Notes under the pieces: model-generated | What the model saw: only the letters and a program-made list of their open reading frames with translations | Database searches by the model: none | What the model was told of the DNA's origin: nothing | Shown here: positions 32,971-43,929 of the stretch, one piece after another | Position numbering within the stretch: the first letter of the stretch is position 1 | Layout of the letters: every line of letters begins with the position of its first letter | Assembly (NCBI GenBank): GCA_020860755.1 | Contig: JAJBTQ010000007.1 | Coordinates: 1-43,929, forward strand | From: Lachnospiraceae bacterium | GTDB taxonomy: Bacteria; Bacillota; Clostridia; Lachnospirales; Lachnospiraceae | DNA length: 43,929 nt | Direction: 5' to 3' | Translations under genes and position numbers: made by a program

Positions 32971-35538
32971 TTATGCGCCTGTATCATCCTCCGGCTTATC
33001 AGTGCCTGCCTCAGCTTCCGGCTTATCGGTGCCCGTCAAAGCCTCCGGCTCTTCGTTGCCTTCCTCGTCCTCAGGCTCGTCATCATCCTCGTCTCCCGGC
33101 ATTACTTTTGTCACGCTGGCGACCGTCACACCCTCTGCCAGGTTGATGACTTTCACGCCGGACGTCACTCTGCCAAGAATAGAGATGTCGCTGACTTTTG
33201 TACGGATGATGATCCCCGCAGTCGTGATGATCATAACTTCGCTGTCATCATTGACCGCCTTGAATCGGACAATATCCCCGGTCTTGTCTGTGATCTTATA
33301 GCACTTTACGCCCTTGCCTCCGCGGTGCTGCGGAGAAAAATCGCTCATGGGCGTCCGCTTGCCGAGACCTTTCTCGGAGACAAAGAGGAGATGCGTCCCC
33401 TGAACATCCAGCTGCATTCCGATCACCTCATCGTCCGGAGCCAGCTTGATGCCAATTACGCCCATAGAAACACGCCCGGTATTGCGCACGTCCCTTTCAT
33501 GGAAGCGGATGCACTGCCCGAATTTCGTGACTAAAAAGATATCCCGTTCCGCGTCGGTAAATTTCACCTCAATCAGCTCATCGTCTTCGCGAAGCACAAT
33601 TCCTACCAGACCGGTCCGCCGTACATTTGCATAATCGGCGAGCCGCGTCTTCTTCACGAGCCCGCGTTTTGTAGCCATAAACAGATACTGACGGTCCGCC
33701 TCCTCATAGTTCTGGATCGGGATCACCGCCGAAACCTTTTCTCCGGGCATCAGCTGGAGCAGATTGATGATTGCCGTTCCCCTCGACGTACGGCTTGCCT
33801 CCGGAATCTCATACGCCTTCATGCGGTATACTTTGCCCATATTGGTGAAAAAGAGGAGGTAGTGGTGGGAGGTCGTGGTAAACATCTCCTCGATGTAATC
33901 TTCCTCAATGGTCTCCATACCCTTGATCCCGCGGCCGCCTCTGTGTTGTGCGCGGAAGTTATCTACGCTCATCCTCTTGATATACCCCAGCTGCGTCATC
34001 GTGATAACAGTATTTGTCACCGGGATCATATCTTCCATTGAGATATCATATTCGTCAAAGCCGATGGAGGATCTTCTGTCATCGCCGTACTTGGCCGCAG
34101 TCGTGAGCAGCTCTTCCCGGATCACGCCGAGCAGCTTTTTCTCATCGGCGAGGATGGCTTTTAAATCCGCGATCCGATCCATCAGCTCGGCATACTCGGT
34201 CTCCAGCTTCTCTCTCTCGAGACCGGTCAGCGTCTTTAAACGCATGTCCACGATCGCCTGCGCCTGCGCGTCAGACAGCTCAAACCGCTCAATTAAGTGC
34301 TCTTTCGCCTCCTGTGTATTTCTGCTGCCGCGGATGATCTCGATCACCTCATCGATATTGTCAAGCGCGATGAGCAGGCCCTGCAGGATGTGTGCCCGCT
34401 CTTCCGCCTTGTTCAGCTCAAATTTTGTACGCCGGGTCACGACATCTTCCTGGTGGAGCAGATAATATCTCAACATGTCTGCCAGATTGAGGATCTTCGG
34501 CTCATTGTTCACCAGCGCGAGCATGATCACGCCGAACGTATCCTGCAGCTGAGTATGTTTAAATAAGAGATTGAGCATCACGTTGGGGTTCACATCCTTA
34601 CGCAGCTCAATGCAGATGCGCATGCCCTGGCGGTCAGATTCGTCCCGCAGATCCGTGATCCCGTCGACCCGTTTCTCTTTGACCAGATCTGCGATCTTCT
34701 CGATTAAACGGGCTTTGTTCACCATGTAGGGGAGTTCGCTGACCACGATGCGGTTCTTTCCGTTTGCCATCGTCTCTATGTCCGTGACGGCGCGCACCCG
34801 GATCTTGCCGCGGCCGGTCCGATAGGCCTCCTCTATACCTGCGGTCCCTAAGATCATGCCGCCGGTAGGAAAGTCCGGACCTTTTACGATCTCTAAGAGC
34901 TCCTCCACGGAGGTCTCGCGGTTTTCATCGACACGGTTGTCGATCATCTTCACGACAGCTGCCGTCACTTCCCGCAGATTGTGGGGCGGAATGTTGGTCG
35001 CCATGCCCACGGCAATACCTGTTGTACCATTTACCAGAAGATTCGGATATCTGGCGGGAAGCACAGCCGGCTCTTTTTCCGTCTCATCGAAGTTCGGCAT
35101 GAAATCAACGGTGTTTTTCCCTATATCCGCCAGCATTTCCATGGAAATCTTGCTGAGACGAGCCTCCGTGTAACGCATGGCGGCTGCGCCGTCGCCGTCC
35201 ACAGAGCCGAAATTGCCGTGTCCGTCCACGAGAGGATAGCGGGTGGACCATTCCTGAGCCATGTTCACAAGAGCTCCATAGATCGAACTGTCCCCGTGGG
35301 GGTGATATTTACCCATGGTATCGCCGACGATACGCGCACATTTCCGGTGGGGCTTATCCGGCCCGTTGTTCAGCTCGATCATGGAGTACAGGATCCGCCG
35401 CTGCACCGGCTTTAATCCGTCCCGCACATCCGGCAGGGCCCGCGACGCGATCACGCTCATCGCGTAATCGATGTAGGAACCCTCCATCGTTTTCTTCAGG
35501 TCAACGTCGTGTATCTGATCAAAAATCTTATCGTCCAT
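32971..35538 (-). CDS. gyrA: DNA gyrase subunit A
   Basis: The 855-aa subunit breaks and rejoins DNA. Catalytic Tyr123 sits in [13 protein letters not shown]. The quinolone-determining region reads [15 protein letters not shown]: Ser84 equals E. coli Ser83, but the position of E. coli Asp87 is Gly88. Six beta-pinwheel repeats follow, with the GyrA box in [10 protein letters not shown]. The tail (about 815-855) is very acidic, with repeats of (A/T)GTDKPE. It lies 20 bp after gyrB, and the two make a classical pair next to recF. Confidence 0.97.
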   Translation of the reverse strand: MDDKIFDQIHDVDLKKTMEGSYIDYAMSVIASRALPDVRDGLKPVQRRILYSMIELNNGPDKPHRKCARIVGDTMGKYHPHGDSSIYGALVNMAQEWSTRYPLVDGHGNFGSVDGDGAAAMRYTEARLSKISMEMLADIGKNTVDFMPNFDETEKEPAVLPARYPNLLVNGTTGIAVGMATNIPPHNLREVTAAVVKMIDNRVDENRETSVEELLEIVKGPDFPTGGMILGTAGIEEAYRTGRGKIRVRAVTDIETMANGKNRIVVSELPYMVNKARLIEKIADLVKEKRVDGITDLRDESDRQGMRICIELRKDVNPNVMLNLLFKHTQLQDTFGVIMLALVNNEPKILNLADMLRYYLLHQEDVVTRRTKFELNKAEERAHILQGLLIALDNIDEVIEIIRGSRNTQEAKEHLIERFELSDAQAQAIVDMRLKTLTGLEREKLETEYAELMDRIADLKAILADEKKLLGVIREELLTTAAKYGDDRRSSIGFDEYDISMEDMIPVTNTVITMTQLGYIKRMSVDNFRAQHRGGRGIKGMETIEEDYIEEMFTTTSHHYLLFFTNMGKVYRMKAYEIPEASRTSRGTAIINLLQLMPGEKVSAVIPIQNYEEADRQYLFMATKRGLVKKTRLADYANVRRTGLVGIVLREDDELIEVKFTDAERDIFLVTKFGQCIRFHERDVRNTGRVSMGVIGIKLAPDDEVIGMQLDVQGTHLLFVSEKGLGKRTPMSDFSPQHRGGKGVKCYKITDKTGDIVRFKAVNDDSEVMIITTAGIIIRTKVSDISILGRVTSGVKVINLAEGVTVASVTKVMPGDEDDDEPEDEEGNEEPEALTGTDKPEAEAGTDKPEDDTGA

Positions 35539-35558
35539 AAACTTTCCTCACTTAACTC

Positions 35559-38586
<3,028 letters not shown>

Positions 38587-38590
<4 letters not shown>

Positions 38591-38796
38591 GCTTCAATCT
38601 GAAAACTCTCTCCCTGAAAGGAAACCACATCTCCCGGAACCAGTTTCCGGCCCCGCCGCAGATCAACTTCTCCGTTCACCTCGACAAGACCCTCCTGGAT
38701 CACATATTTTGCGTCCGTTCCGGCACCGACTAAACCGGCCAGCTTCATAGCCTGCCCAAGTTTGATATAATCTGTCTGTATCTTTACTGTTTCCAT
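38587..38796 (-). CDS. S4-domain RNA-binding protein (YaaA/RlbA type)
   Basis: This 69-aa protein is one S4 domain: IKLGQAMKLAGLVGAGTDAKYVIQEGLVEVNGEVDLRRGRKLVPGD-type core with the usual VNG and R-G-R-K turn. It lies between dnaN and recF, as in Bacillus, and overlaps recF by 4 bp. RNA binding is predicted; its role is poorly known. Confidence 0.93.
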
Positions 38797-38817
38797 TTAC
38801 AAAAATAATCCTTTTTT

Positions 38818-39930
38818 CTATACGGATGCCGCATTAAAATTGACGGGAAGAATCAGATAGATAAAATTACCGCCGTCATCCCGGATAAAGCAGGGTGCTT
38901 TGGCATTGACAAGATACAGGGTCACTTCCTCATCATCTATCACACGCAGGGCATCGATCAAAAATTTCGGATTAAAACCGATCATAATATCTTTTCCTTC
39001 TTTCTCGATCTCAAGCTCCTCATCCATGGATCCGATATAAGAGTTGATGCGCAGCTCCATATATCCGTCTTCCACATTCATGATGACCGGTTTTTTATCC
39101 CCTTCCCTTACCAAAAGCGTCGCGCGGTCGATACAGTCTAAAAATTCCTTTTTATTTACTTGTACTTTTGTCTCATAATCGGTGGAAAGCATCTGATCGA
39201 TATGGAAATATTCTCCATCGATCAGTCTGGAGACTACTTTTGTCTCTCCGAATTCAAACAAAATATGATTATTTGTAAAATAGATATCCACCATATCATC
39301 CATTTCTCCCGGAAGGATCCGGCTGATCTCCTGAAGAGATTTTCCGGGAACGATTACTTTTTTGGAATCATATGTTTCCTTTAACTCTATATTACGGATT
39401 GAAATGCGGTGACCATCCAAAGATGCGACGCGAAGGCGATTTTCTTCAATCTCAAACAACTCTCCTGTCATCATCTTATTATTCTCATTATCTGCCACAG
39501 AAAAGATTGTCTGCCGTATCACTTCCTTTAACGTATACTCAGAAATAGTGATCTTTTCATCCTTTTCCACATACGGAAGATAGGAAAATTCATCTCCCGA
39601 TCTGCCGGCAATATTAAACTTTGCCTTTTCACAGGTAATGATCGCTCTAAAAGTGTCATCTGTCTCAATCACAACGTCATTTTCCGGCAGCTTGCGCACA
39701 ATTTCGGAAAAGATCTTTGCGTCCAGAGCGATGATCCCTTTTTCTTCTATTTTTCCATCAATGATCGTCTCGATCCCGAGTTCCATATCATTGGCAGTCA
39801 ATTTAATCTCGTTTGCGGAAGCATCGATTAAAATACACTCTAAAATGGACATTGTCGTCCTGGACGGAACTGCCTTCGATACGATATTGACTCCTTTCGT
39901 CAGTTCTGATTTGGAACAGATTACTTTCAT
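38818..39930 (-). CDS. dnaN: DNA polymerase III beta subunit (sliding clamp)
   Basis: The 370-aa clamp subunit has three repeated clamp folds and an N terminus MKVICSKSELTKGVNIVSKAVPSRTTMSILECILI typical of Firmicutes DnaN. AAAGGAG precedes the ATG. The spacer and start codon overlap a DnaA-box sequence TTATTCACA (39938..39930), which may couple its translation signal region to DnaA binding. It is separated from dnaA by 340 bp containing the probable origin. Confidence 0.97.
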   Translation of the reverse strand: MKVICSKSELTKGVNIVSKAVPSRTTMSILECILIDASANEIKLTANDMELGIETIIDGKIEEKGIIALDAKIFSEIVRKLPENDVVIETDDTFRAIITCEKAKFNIAGRSGDEFSYLPYVEKDEKITISEYTLKEVIRQTIFSVADNENNKMMTGELFEIEENRLRVASLDGHRISIRNIELKETYDSKKVIVPGKSLQEISRILPGEMDDMVDIYFTNNHILFEFGETKVVSRLIDGEYFHIDQMLSTDYETKVQVNKKEFLDCIDRATLLVREGDKKPVIMNVEDGYMELRINSYIGSMDEELEIEKEGKDIMIGFNPKFLIDALRVIDDEEVTLYLVNAKAPCFIRDDGGNFIYLILPVNFNAASV

Positions 39931-40270
39931 GTGAATAACTCCTTTCTTTGGATGAACAAAAAAATGCTCATATATATCTTTAGTAATATAAAAGTAATAA
40001 TCTTAGAGGCTGTGAATAAGTGGAAAACGATCTTTTTTGTGATAAACAAAAGCTTATCCGGCAATCATGTTCGTGATTTTACTGTGGAATCCCAGAGGAA
40101 AAACATCGGAAAACCAAGTAAGATCGTTTTTCTGTAAATTTAAAAAGAAAAAGGAAAATATCAGGAAAACAGTTGTCCACAAAGTGCGGAAAATTGTGTG
40201 TATAATATTGTTCATATCTTCCATTTTTCGGTGATTGAGTTTCTTCCTTATTTAAAGTAAATTTCTAACT
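39931..40270. other. Probable oriC region between dnaA and dnaN
   Basis: No gene fits here. Sequences matching the DnaA box TTWTNCACA or close to it occur at 39930-39938, 40011-40019, 40038-40046 (TTTATCACA) and 40197-40205 (TTATACACA) on the minus strand, and at 40173-40181 (TTGTCCACA) on the plus strand. An AT-rich stretch (39961-40003, TATATATC...AATATAAAAGTAATAATC) could be the unwinding element. Gene orientation switches just beyond dnaA (rpmH runs the other way), as expected at a bidirectional origin. The dnaA-rpmH gap shows no clear box. Confidence 0.75.
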
Positions 40271-41626
40271 TTAATTTGGATTTATTTTCTTGCGGACTGT
40301 CTCTACAGTCTGGCGGAAGCTTTCATCGACCATCATCTCATCCGAAACTTTCTTGATTCCATGAATGATCGTAGAATGATCCCGACCTCCCAAAAGCTGT
40401 CCGATTGAGTCCAGTGGATGATCTGTCATGTTCTTGCAGAGATACATGGCAATCTGTCTCGGCTTTGAAATATCGTTGCTTCTGGCTTTTGACATGATCT
40501 GATCCACTGTGATTCCAAAATGCTCGGAAACCACCTCGATGATCAGCTGAGGCGTTACTTCATGGGGTGTTTCCGGTGAAATTATATTTTGCAATTCCTG
40601 TATCGCGATATCAAGCGTGATCTCTGTGTGTTCCATATTGGAAAAAGCGATTAACTTGTTTAATGCACCTTCCAACTCCCGGACATTGGCTTTGATATTG
40701 ATCGCGATATAGTTTAAAACGTCATCACTTAAGTTGACACCTTCCTGTTCCTGTTTTTTTCGAAGGATCGCCATACGCGTCTCATAGTCGGGAGAACCGA
40801 TATCCGCGAGCAGTCCCCATTCAAAGCGGGAACGAATTCGCTCTTCTAACGTCTCCATTTCTTTTGGAGGCCGGTCACTGGTAATGATGATCTGTTTTTT
40901 CGCGACATGCAGCTCATTAAACGTGTGGAAAAACTCTTCCTGCGTACTTTCTTTTCCGATGATAAACTGTACATCGTCAATTAAGAGGACATCAATGTTG
41001 CGATATTTATTTCGAAACTGTGTCATCGCTGTATTGTTGCCGTTTCGAATGGCCTCGATCAATTCGTTCGTAAACGTTTCCGACGAAACATACAACACGC
41101 TTAAGCCCGGGTTATTTGAGAGAATAAAATGGGCGATAGACTGCATCAAATGTGTCTTGCCAAGCCCCACACCGCCGTAGATAAACAGAGGATTGTAGAC
41201 CTCTCCGGGAGACTCTGCGACTGCCAGGGAAGCGGAATGCGCGAAACGGTTGTTGTTGCCGACGACAAAAGAATCAAATGTGTAGTATGGATTTAAATGG
41301 GACTTTTCCTCCTCTTCCGTAGTGGGCATCTTACGAACCGCTTTGCGGGAGCGGGTCATCGTCTCCGCCTGCTCCGGAAGAATAAATTCTACTTCGTATT
41401 CTGTGCCGGTGACTTCGGCAATCGCCACCTTTAACGGAAGATAATATTTCTTCGTTATATAAGAGAGCCCCATCTGCTCACTGGAGACCAGAACGTAGAC
41501 ACAGTTATCCCGTACATCGTAGATTTCTAAGGGTTTTAACCAGGTGTTGAACGAGACATCTGTCAGATCATGCTCTTCTTTTACTCTAAGGAGAATTTCC
41601 TCCCATTTTTTTTCGAGTTCGTCCAT
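40271..41626 (-). CDS. dnaA: Chromosomal replication initiator protein DnaA
   Basis: The 451-aa initiator has an N-terminal DnaB/self-interaction domain (WEEILLRVKEEHDLTDVSFNTWLKPLE), a AAA+ core with Walker A GGVGLGKTH and Walker B VLLIDDVQFI, and a C-terminal helix-turn-helix with DHSTIIHG, which reads DnaA boxes. The ATG at 41626 has GGAG 6 nt upstream. An upstream promoter and adjacent boxes are present. Confidence 0.98.
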   Translation of the reverse strand: MDELEKKWEEILLRVKEEHDLTDVSFNTWLKPLEIYDVRDNCVYVLVSSEQMGLSYITKKYYLPLKVAIAEVTGTEYEVEFILPEQAETMTRSRKAVRKMPTTEEEEKSHLNPYYTFDSFVVGNNNRFAHSASLAVAESPGEVYNPLFIYGGVGLGKTHLMQSIAHFILSNNPGLSVLYVSSETFTNELIEAIRNGNNTAMTQFRNKYRNIDVLLIDDVQFIIGKESTQEEFFHTFNELHVAKKQIIITSDRPPKEMETLEERIRSRFEWGLLADIGSPDYETRMAILRKKQEQEGVNLSDDVLNYIAINIKANVRELEGALNKLIAFSNMEHTEITLDIAIQELQNIISPETPHEVTPQLIIEVVSEHFGITVDQIMSKARSNDISKPRQIAMYLCKNMTDHPLDSIGQLLGGRDHSTIIHGIKKVSDEMMVDESFRQTVETVRKKINPN

Positions 41627-41674
41627 TTTTACTCCGTTCTGATATTGCAAGACAACGCTAATTACCTAACATAT

Positions 41675-41703
41675 ATTTTACCTCAGTTTGGGGTTGTTTT
41701 CAA
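41675..41703 (-). promoter_or_regulatory. Promoter of dnaA
   Basis: Minus strand: TTGAAA (41703..41698), 17-nt spacer, TAAAAT (41680..41675). Confidence 0.7.
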
Positions 41704-41771
41704 TGGAAATATATGGCAAATCTTTCCTTAATAATAGAAGAAATCTTTCTATAGAAATATGGGAAATTATA

Positions 41772-41800
41772 TTGACGTAAAATAGTTTTTTTGCTATTAT
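41772..41800 (+). promoter_or_regulatory. Promoter of rpmH-rnpA-yidD-yidC
   Basis: TTGACG (41772-41777), 17-nt spacer, TATTAT (41795-41800), 37 bp before rpmH. It is divergent from the dnaA promoter. Confidence 0.8.
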
Positions 41801-41836
41801 CGGAAATGATGCTATAGGATAGGAGGTGTATCCGCT

Positions 41837-41971
41837 ATGAAGATGACTTATCAGCCTAAAAAAAGACATCGCTCCCGTGTTCATGGGTACAGAGCAAGAA
41901 TGAGCACAAAGGGCGGCAGAAAAGTGATTGCTCGAAGAAGAGCAAAGGGCAGAAAGAGATTAACAGCTTAG
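41837..41971 (+). CDS. rpmH: Ribosomal protein bL34
   Basis: This 44-residue, very basic protein begins [20 protein letters not shown] and ends with KGRKRLTA, the full bL34 pattern. AGGAGG lies about 9 nt before the ATG. It heads the conserved rpmH-rnpA-yidD-yidC unit. A terminator-like hairpin follows its stop. Confidence 0.97.
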   Translation: MKMTYQPKKRHRSRVHGYRARMSTKGGRKVIARRRAKGRKRLTA

Positions 41972-42000
41972 GCCACAAAGACATGTGGTCTTTTGTTTTC
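41971..42000 (+). terminator. Terminator-like hairpin between rpmH and rnpA
   Basis: GGCCACA-AAGACA-TGTGGTC (41971-41990) followed by TTTTGTTTT. As a leaky terminator it would give more bL34 than RnpA, a common arrangement at this locus. Confidence 0.6.
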
Positions 42001-42046
42001 CGTACCATATAAAACGGCTGCGGGAACGGGACCACGGGAGTTTAAA

Positions 42047-42406
42047 ATGCGTTTTTCGGAATCGTTAAAAAAGACCGGGGATTTTCAGAAAGTATATAAA
42101 AACAGAAAATCATATGCAAACCGGCTGCTGGTCATGTACGTACGAAAAAACGGCTTATCCGAAAATCGGATCGGAATCTCTGTCAGCAAAAAAGTCGGCA
42201 ACAGTGTGACGAGACACCGGATTGCCAGACTGCTCAGAGAAAGTTACAGACTACATGAAGAGATGTTCCATAGTGGTTGGGACATAGTAGTTGTCGCAAG
42301 AGCGGGCGCAAAAAATGCATCATATCAAGAAATCGAATCCGCGCTGCTGCACTTGGGAAGTCTTCAAAGCATATTAAATACAGAAAAGAAGATGGAATCA
42401 GATTGA
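42047..42406 (+). CDS. rnpA: Ribonuclease P protein component
   Basis: The 119-aa basic subunit of RNase P has the RNR-type motif [26 protein letters not shown] (about 39-64), which contacts pre-tRNA and RNase P RNA. The ATG at 42047 has GGGAG 7 nt upstream; an earlier in-frame start lies in the terminator-like hairpin region. It is followed by yidD with a 4-bp overlap. Confidence 0.96.
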   Translation: MRFSESLKKTGDFQKVYKNRKSYANRLLVMYVRKNGLSENRIGISVSKKVGNSVTRHRIARLLRESYRLHEEMFHSGWDIVVVARAGAKNASYQEIESALLHLGSLQSILNTEKKMESD

Positions 42407-42639
42407 AAAATATAGTTATTTTCTTAATCAAGTTTTACCAGAAAAACATTTCGCCTACGAAAACGACAAAATGCCCGTACTATCCCAGCTGCTCGTGCTA
42501 CGGGCTGGAAGCGGTACAAAAGTACGGGGCGCTCAAAGGGGGAGGACTCGCCCTTTGGAGAATTATGCGCTGCAATCCGATTTCCAAGGGCGGATATGAT
42601 CCGGTTCCAGATTTGCCCGGGAGGAAAAAAATAAGATGA
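42403..42639 (+). CDS. yidD: Membrane protein insertion efficiency factor YidD
   Basis: The 78-aa protein has an amphipathic N-terminal helix ([17 protein letters not shown]) and the family Cys pattern [19 protein letters not shown], with [18 protein letters not shown] at the end. I chose a TTG start at 42403 that overlaps the rnpA stop; no ATG is available in the right place. It assists YidC-mediated insertion, and yidC follows directly. Confidence 0.93.
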   Translation: MKNIVIFLIKFYQKNISPTKTTKCPYYPSCSCYGLEAVQKYGALKGGGLALWRIMRCNPISKGGYDPVPDLPGRKKIR

Positions 42640-43929
42640 ATTCTTTATTCCTTTTGACACAGAGTGCCAATTCCTTTTTACGGCCGATCGCACGGGTACT
42701 CGGCTGGATCATGAATGGCATTTATAATTTTATGGATAGTTTTCTCAATATCCAGAATGTAGCGCTGACGATCGTCATCTTTACGATCATCATTTATATC
42801 ATCATGCTTCCGCTGACATATCAGCAGCAGAAGTTTTCCAAATTATCCCAGATCATGCAGCCGGAAATTCAGGCAGTCCAGAAGAAATACCGGGGCAAAA
42901 AAGACTCGATCTCCATGCAAAGGCAGAATGAGGAGACGCAGGAGATCTACCGGAAATACGGAGTGCGGCCGTCCGGAAGCTGTGTGTTTATGGTCATTCA
43001 GTTTTTGATCCTGATCCCGTTGTACCGCGTGATCTACAGCGTGCCCGGATATGTGACGCGCGTGAGAGAGACGTTCGACGGTCTTGTAACCAGTATCATG
43101 AATACTCCGGACTATCAGAACACGATGACGGCGTTCCTCGATACGATCTCGGAGAACAATTCCGTGATGAGGCAGGTCAGCCTGAACTTTACCGAGACGT
43201 CCACCGACGCATACAATTCCATCATTGATGTGCTTTATCGGTGTACTTCTGACAACTGGCATCTGCTCGCGAATACGTTTAGCAGCCTCTCCGATCTCGT
43301 TCAGAGTACACAGACAGCAGTGGAGCATTTTACCAGTTTCCTCGGCGCGAGTATCGTCTATGCGCCTATGGTTCTGATCCGGACCAGTGCCTCCAGCGGG
43401 CACTACGGACTGATCTTTATCGGCATCCTGATCCCCGTTATTTCAGCTGCCACTCAGTTTTTGAGTGTGAGGCTGATGCCGCAGGCCAACACCGGCCAGG
43501 GCGATCAGATGGGCAACCAGATGCGGATGATGAACTATTTCATGCCGATCTATTCTTTCTTTATCGTGTTTTTCCTGCCGATCGGTATCGGCATCTACTG
43601 GATCGCGGGTGCGGTCATCCGTATCGTCCAGCAGTTCTTTATCAACAGGCATTTTGACCGGATCGATATGAATGCGCTGATTGAGAAAAACGCACAGAAG
43701 ACGGCAGAAAAAGAGAAGAAAAAGGTTGAGAGAAAAGGAGTTTCCGGGGAGCAGATCCGGTCTGCAGCGGGGATCAATACAAGGCAGATTCCCCGTTCGA
43801 TGTCCGAAAGAGCAGCCTCTGTGCAAATGATGGATGACAACGCGAACAGCAAGGCATCCTCCAAGGGCGGCAGCTCCGGCAAGAGCAGCTCCGGTACGGG
43901 CAGTTCCGGCAAGAGCAGCTCCGGTACGG
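42636..43929 (+). CDS. yidC: Membrane protein insertase YidC/Oxa1 family (partial, runs off the window)
   Basis: The 431 codons seen start at an ATG overlapping the yidD stop (ATGA). The core shows a first helix region ([21 protein letters not shown]), then [23 protein letters not shown], the second helix with [15 protein letters not shown], and C-terminal helices ([28 protein letters not shown]). A basic region ([14 protein letters not shown]) follows, then a Ser/Gly/Lys-rich tail with the decapeptide [10 protein letters not shown] repeated to the window edge. A long loop of about 100 residues lies between the second helix and the later ones. It inserts membrane proteins alone or with SecYEG. 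The 3' end is missing. Confidence 0.94.
   Translation, partial: MNSLFLLTQSANSFLRPIARVLGWIMNGIYNFMDSFLNIQNVALTIVIFTIIIYIIMLPLTYQQQKFSKLSQIMQPEIQAVQKKYRGKKDSISMQRQNEETQEIYRKYGVRPSGSCVFMVIQFLILIPLYRVIYSVPGYVTRVRETFDGLVTSIMNTPDYQNTMTAFLDTISENNSVMRQVSLNFTETSTDAYNSIIDVLYRCTSDNWHLLANTFSSLSDLVQSTQTAVEHFTSFLGASIVYAPMVLIRTSASSGHYGLIFIGILIPVISAATQFLSVRLMPQANTGQGDQMGNQMRMMNYFMPIYSFFIVFFLPIGIGIYWIAGAVIRIVQQFFINRHFDRIDMNALIEKNAQKTAEKEKKKVERKGVSGEQIRSAAGINTRQIPRSMSERAASVQMMDDNANSKASSKGGSSGKSSSGTGSSGKSSSGT

Noticed and set aside
41627-41836. Second origin part between dnaA and rpmH
   Set aside because: I found no sequence close to the DnaA box there; only the two divergent promoters are supported.
42843-43403. 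186-codon minus-strand open frame
   Set aside because: It is antisense to yidC, whose frame is continuous and conserved.

Overview
The window is a chromosomal replication-origin region from a Gram-positive anaerobe of the class Clostridia, most likely the family Lachnospiraceae. This rests on the order dnaN-dnaA-rpmH-rnpA-yidD-yidC, a large (about 265 nt) SRP RNA next to tadA, a split transketolase, a PerR/reverse-rubrerythrin pair, fused accD-accA, and class I two-subunit fumarase. The assignment comes from family knowledge, not from a database search. There is no prophage, IS transposase or CRISPR array.

Layout. Right end (about 31.5-43.9 kb): replication divides at the dnaN-dnaA-rpmH region. 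Leftward (minus strand) run dnaA, dnaN, an S4-domain protein, recF, gyrB, gyrA, the fumarase subunits and tRNA-Ser(GCU). Rightward (plus strand) run rpmH, rnpA, yidD and a yidC that leaves the window. The 340-bp dnaN-dnaA gap holds several DnaA boxes and an AT-rich stretch, so it is the probable oriC.

Centre (25-31.4 kb): fused carboxyltransferase accDA behind a perfect palindrome that looks like a fatty-acid-repressor operator, and a GadB-type glutamate decarboxylase. Divergent from gadB is a plus-strand cassette: an orphan amino-acid-type binding lipoprotein, a 1031-aa MscS-type channel carrying two large extracellular sensor-like domains, and a small 4-TM protein. This cassette is the most unusual content of the window and could be a ligand-gated mechanosensitive channel system.

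Middle left (16.4-23.2 kb): a MATE exporter, tRNA-Cys, an AbgA-like M20 amidohydrolase, tyrS, a CaCA antiporter behind a yybP-ykoY (Mn2+) riboswitch, a roughly 200-bp terminal-inverted-repeat hairpin element, and a zinc-ribbon protein with a Glu/Ala-rich tail.

Left (0.15-16.4 kb): metG-tatD-rsmA-GIY-YIG; PerR-rubrerythrin; tadA-SRP RNA-larB; tRNA-Ser(CGA) followed by a strongly foldable segment; pfkA-dnaX-ybaB-recR; split transketolase; DUF5711-cvpA-apbE-Gx transporter. Most genes left of the origin are on the minus strand, co-directional with the leftward fork. The plus-strand exceptions are mostly stress, transport or regulatory units with their own promoters.
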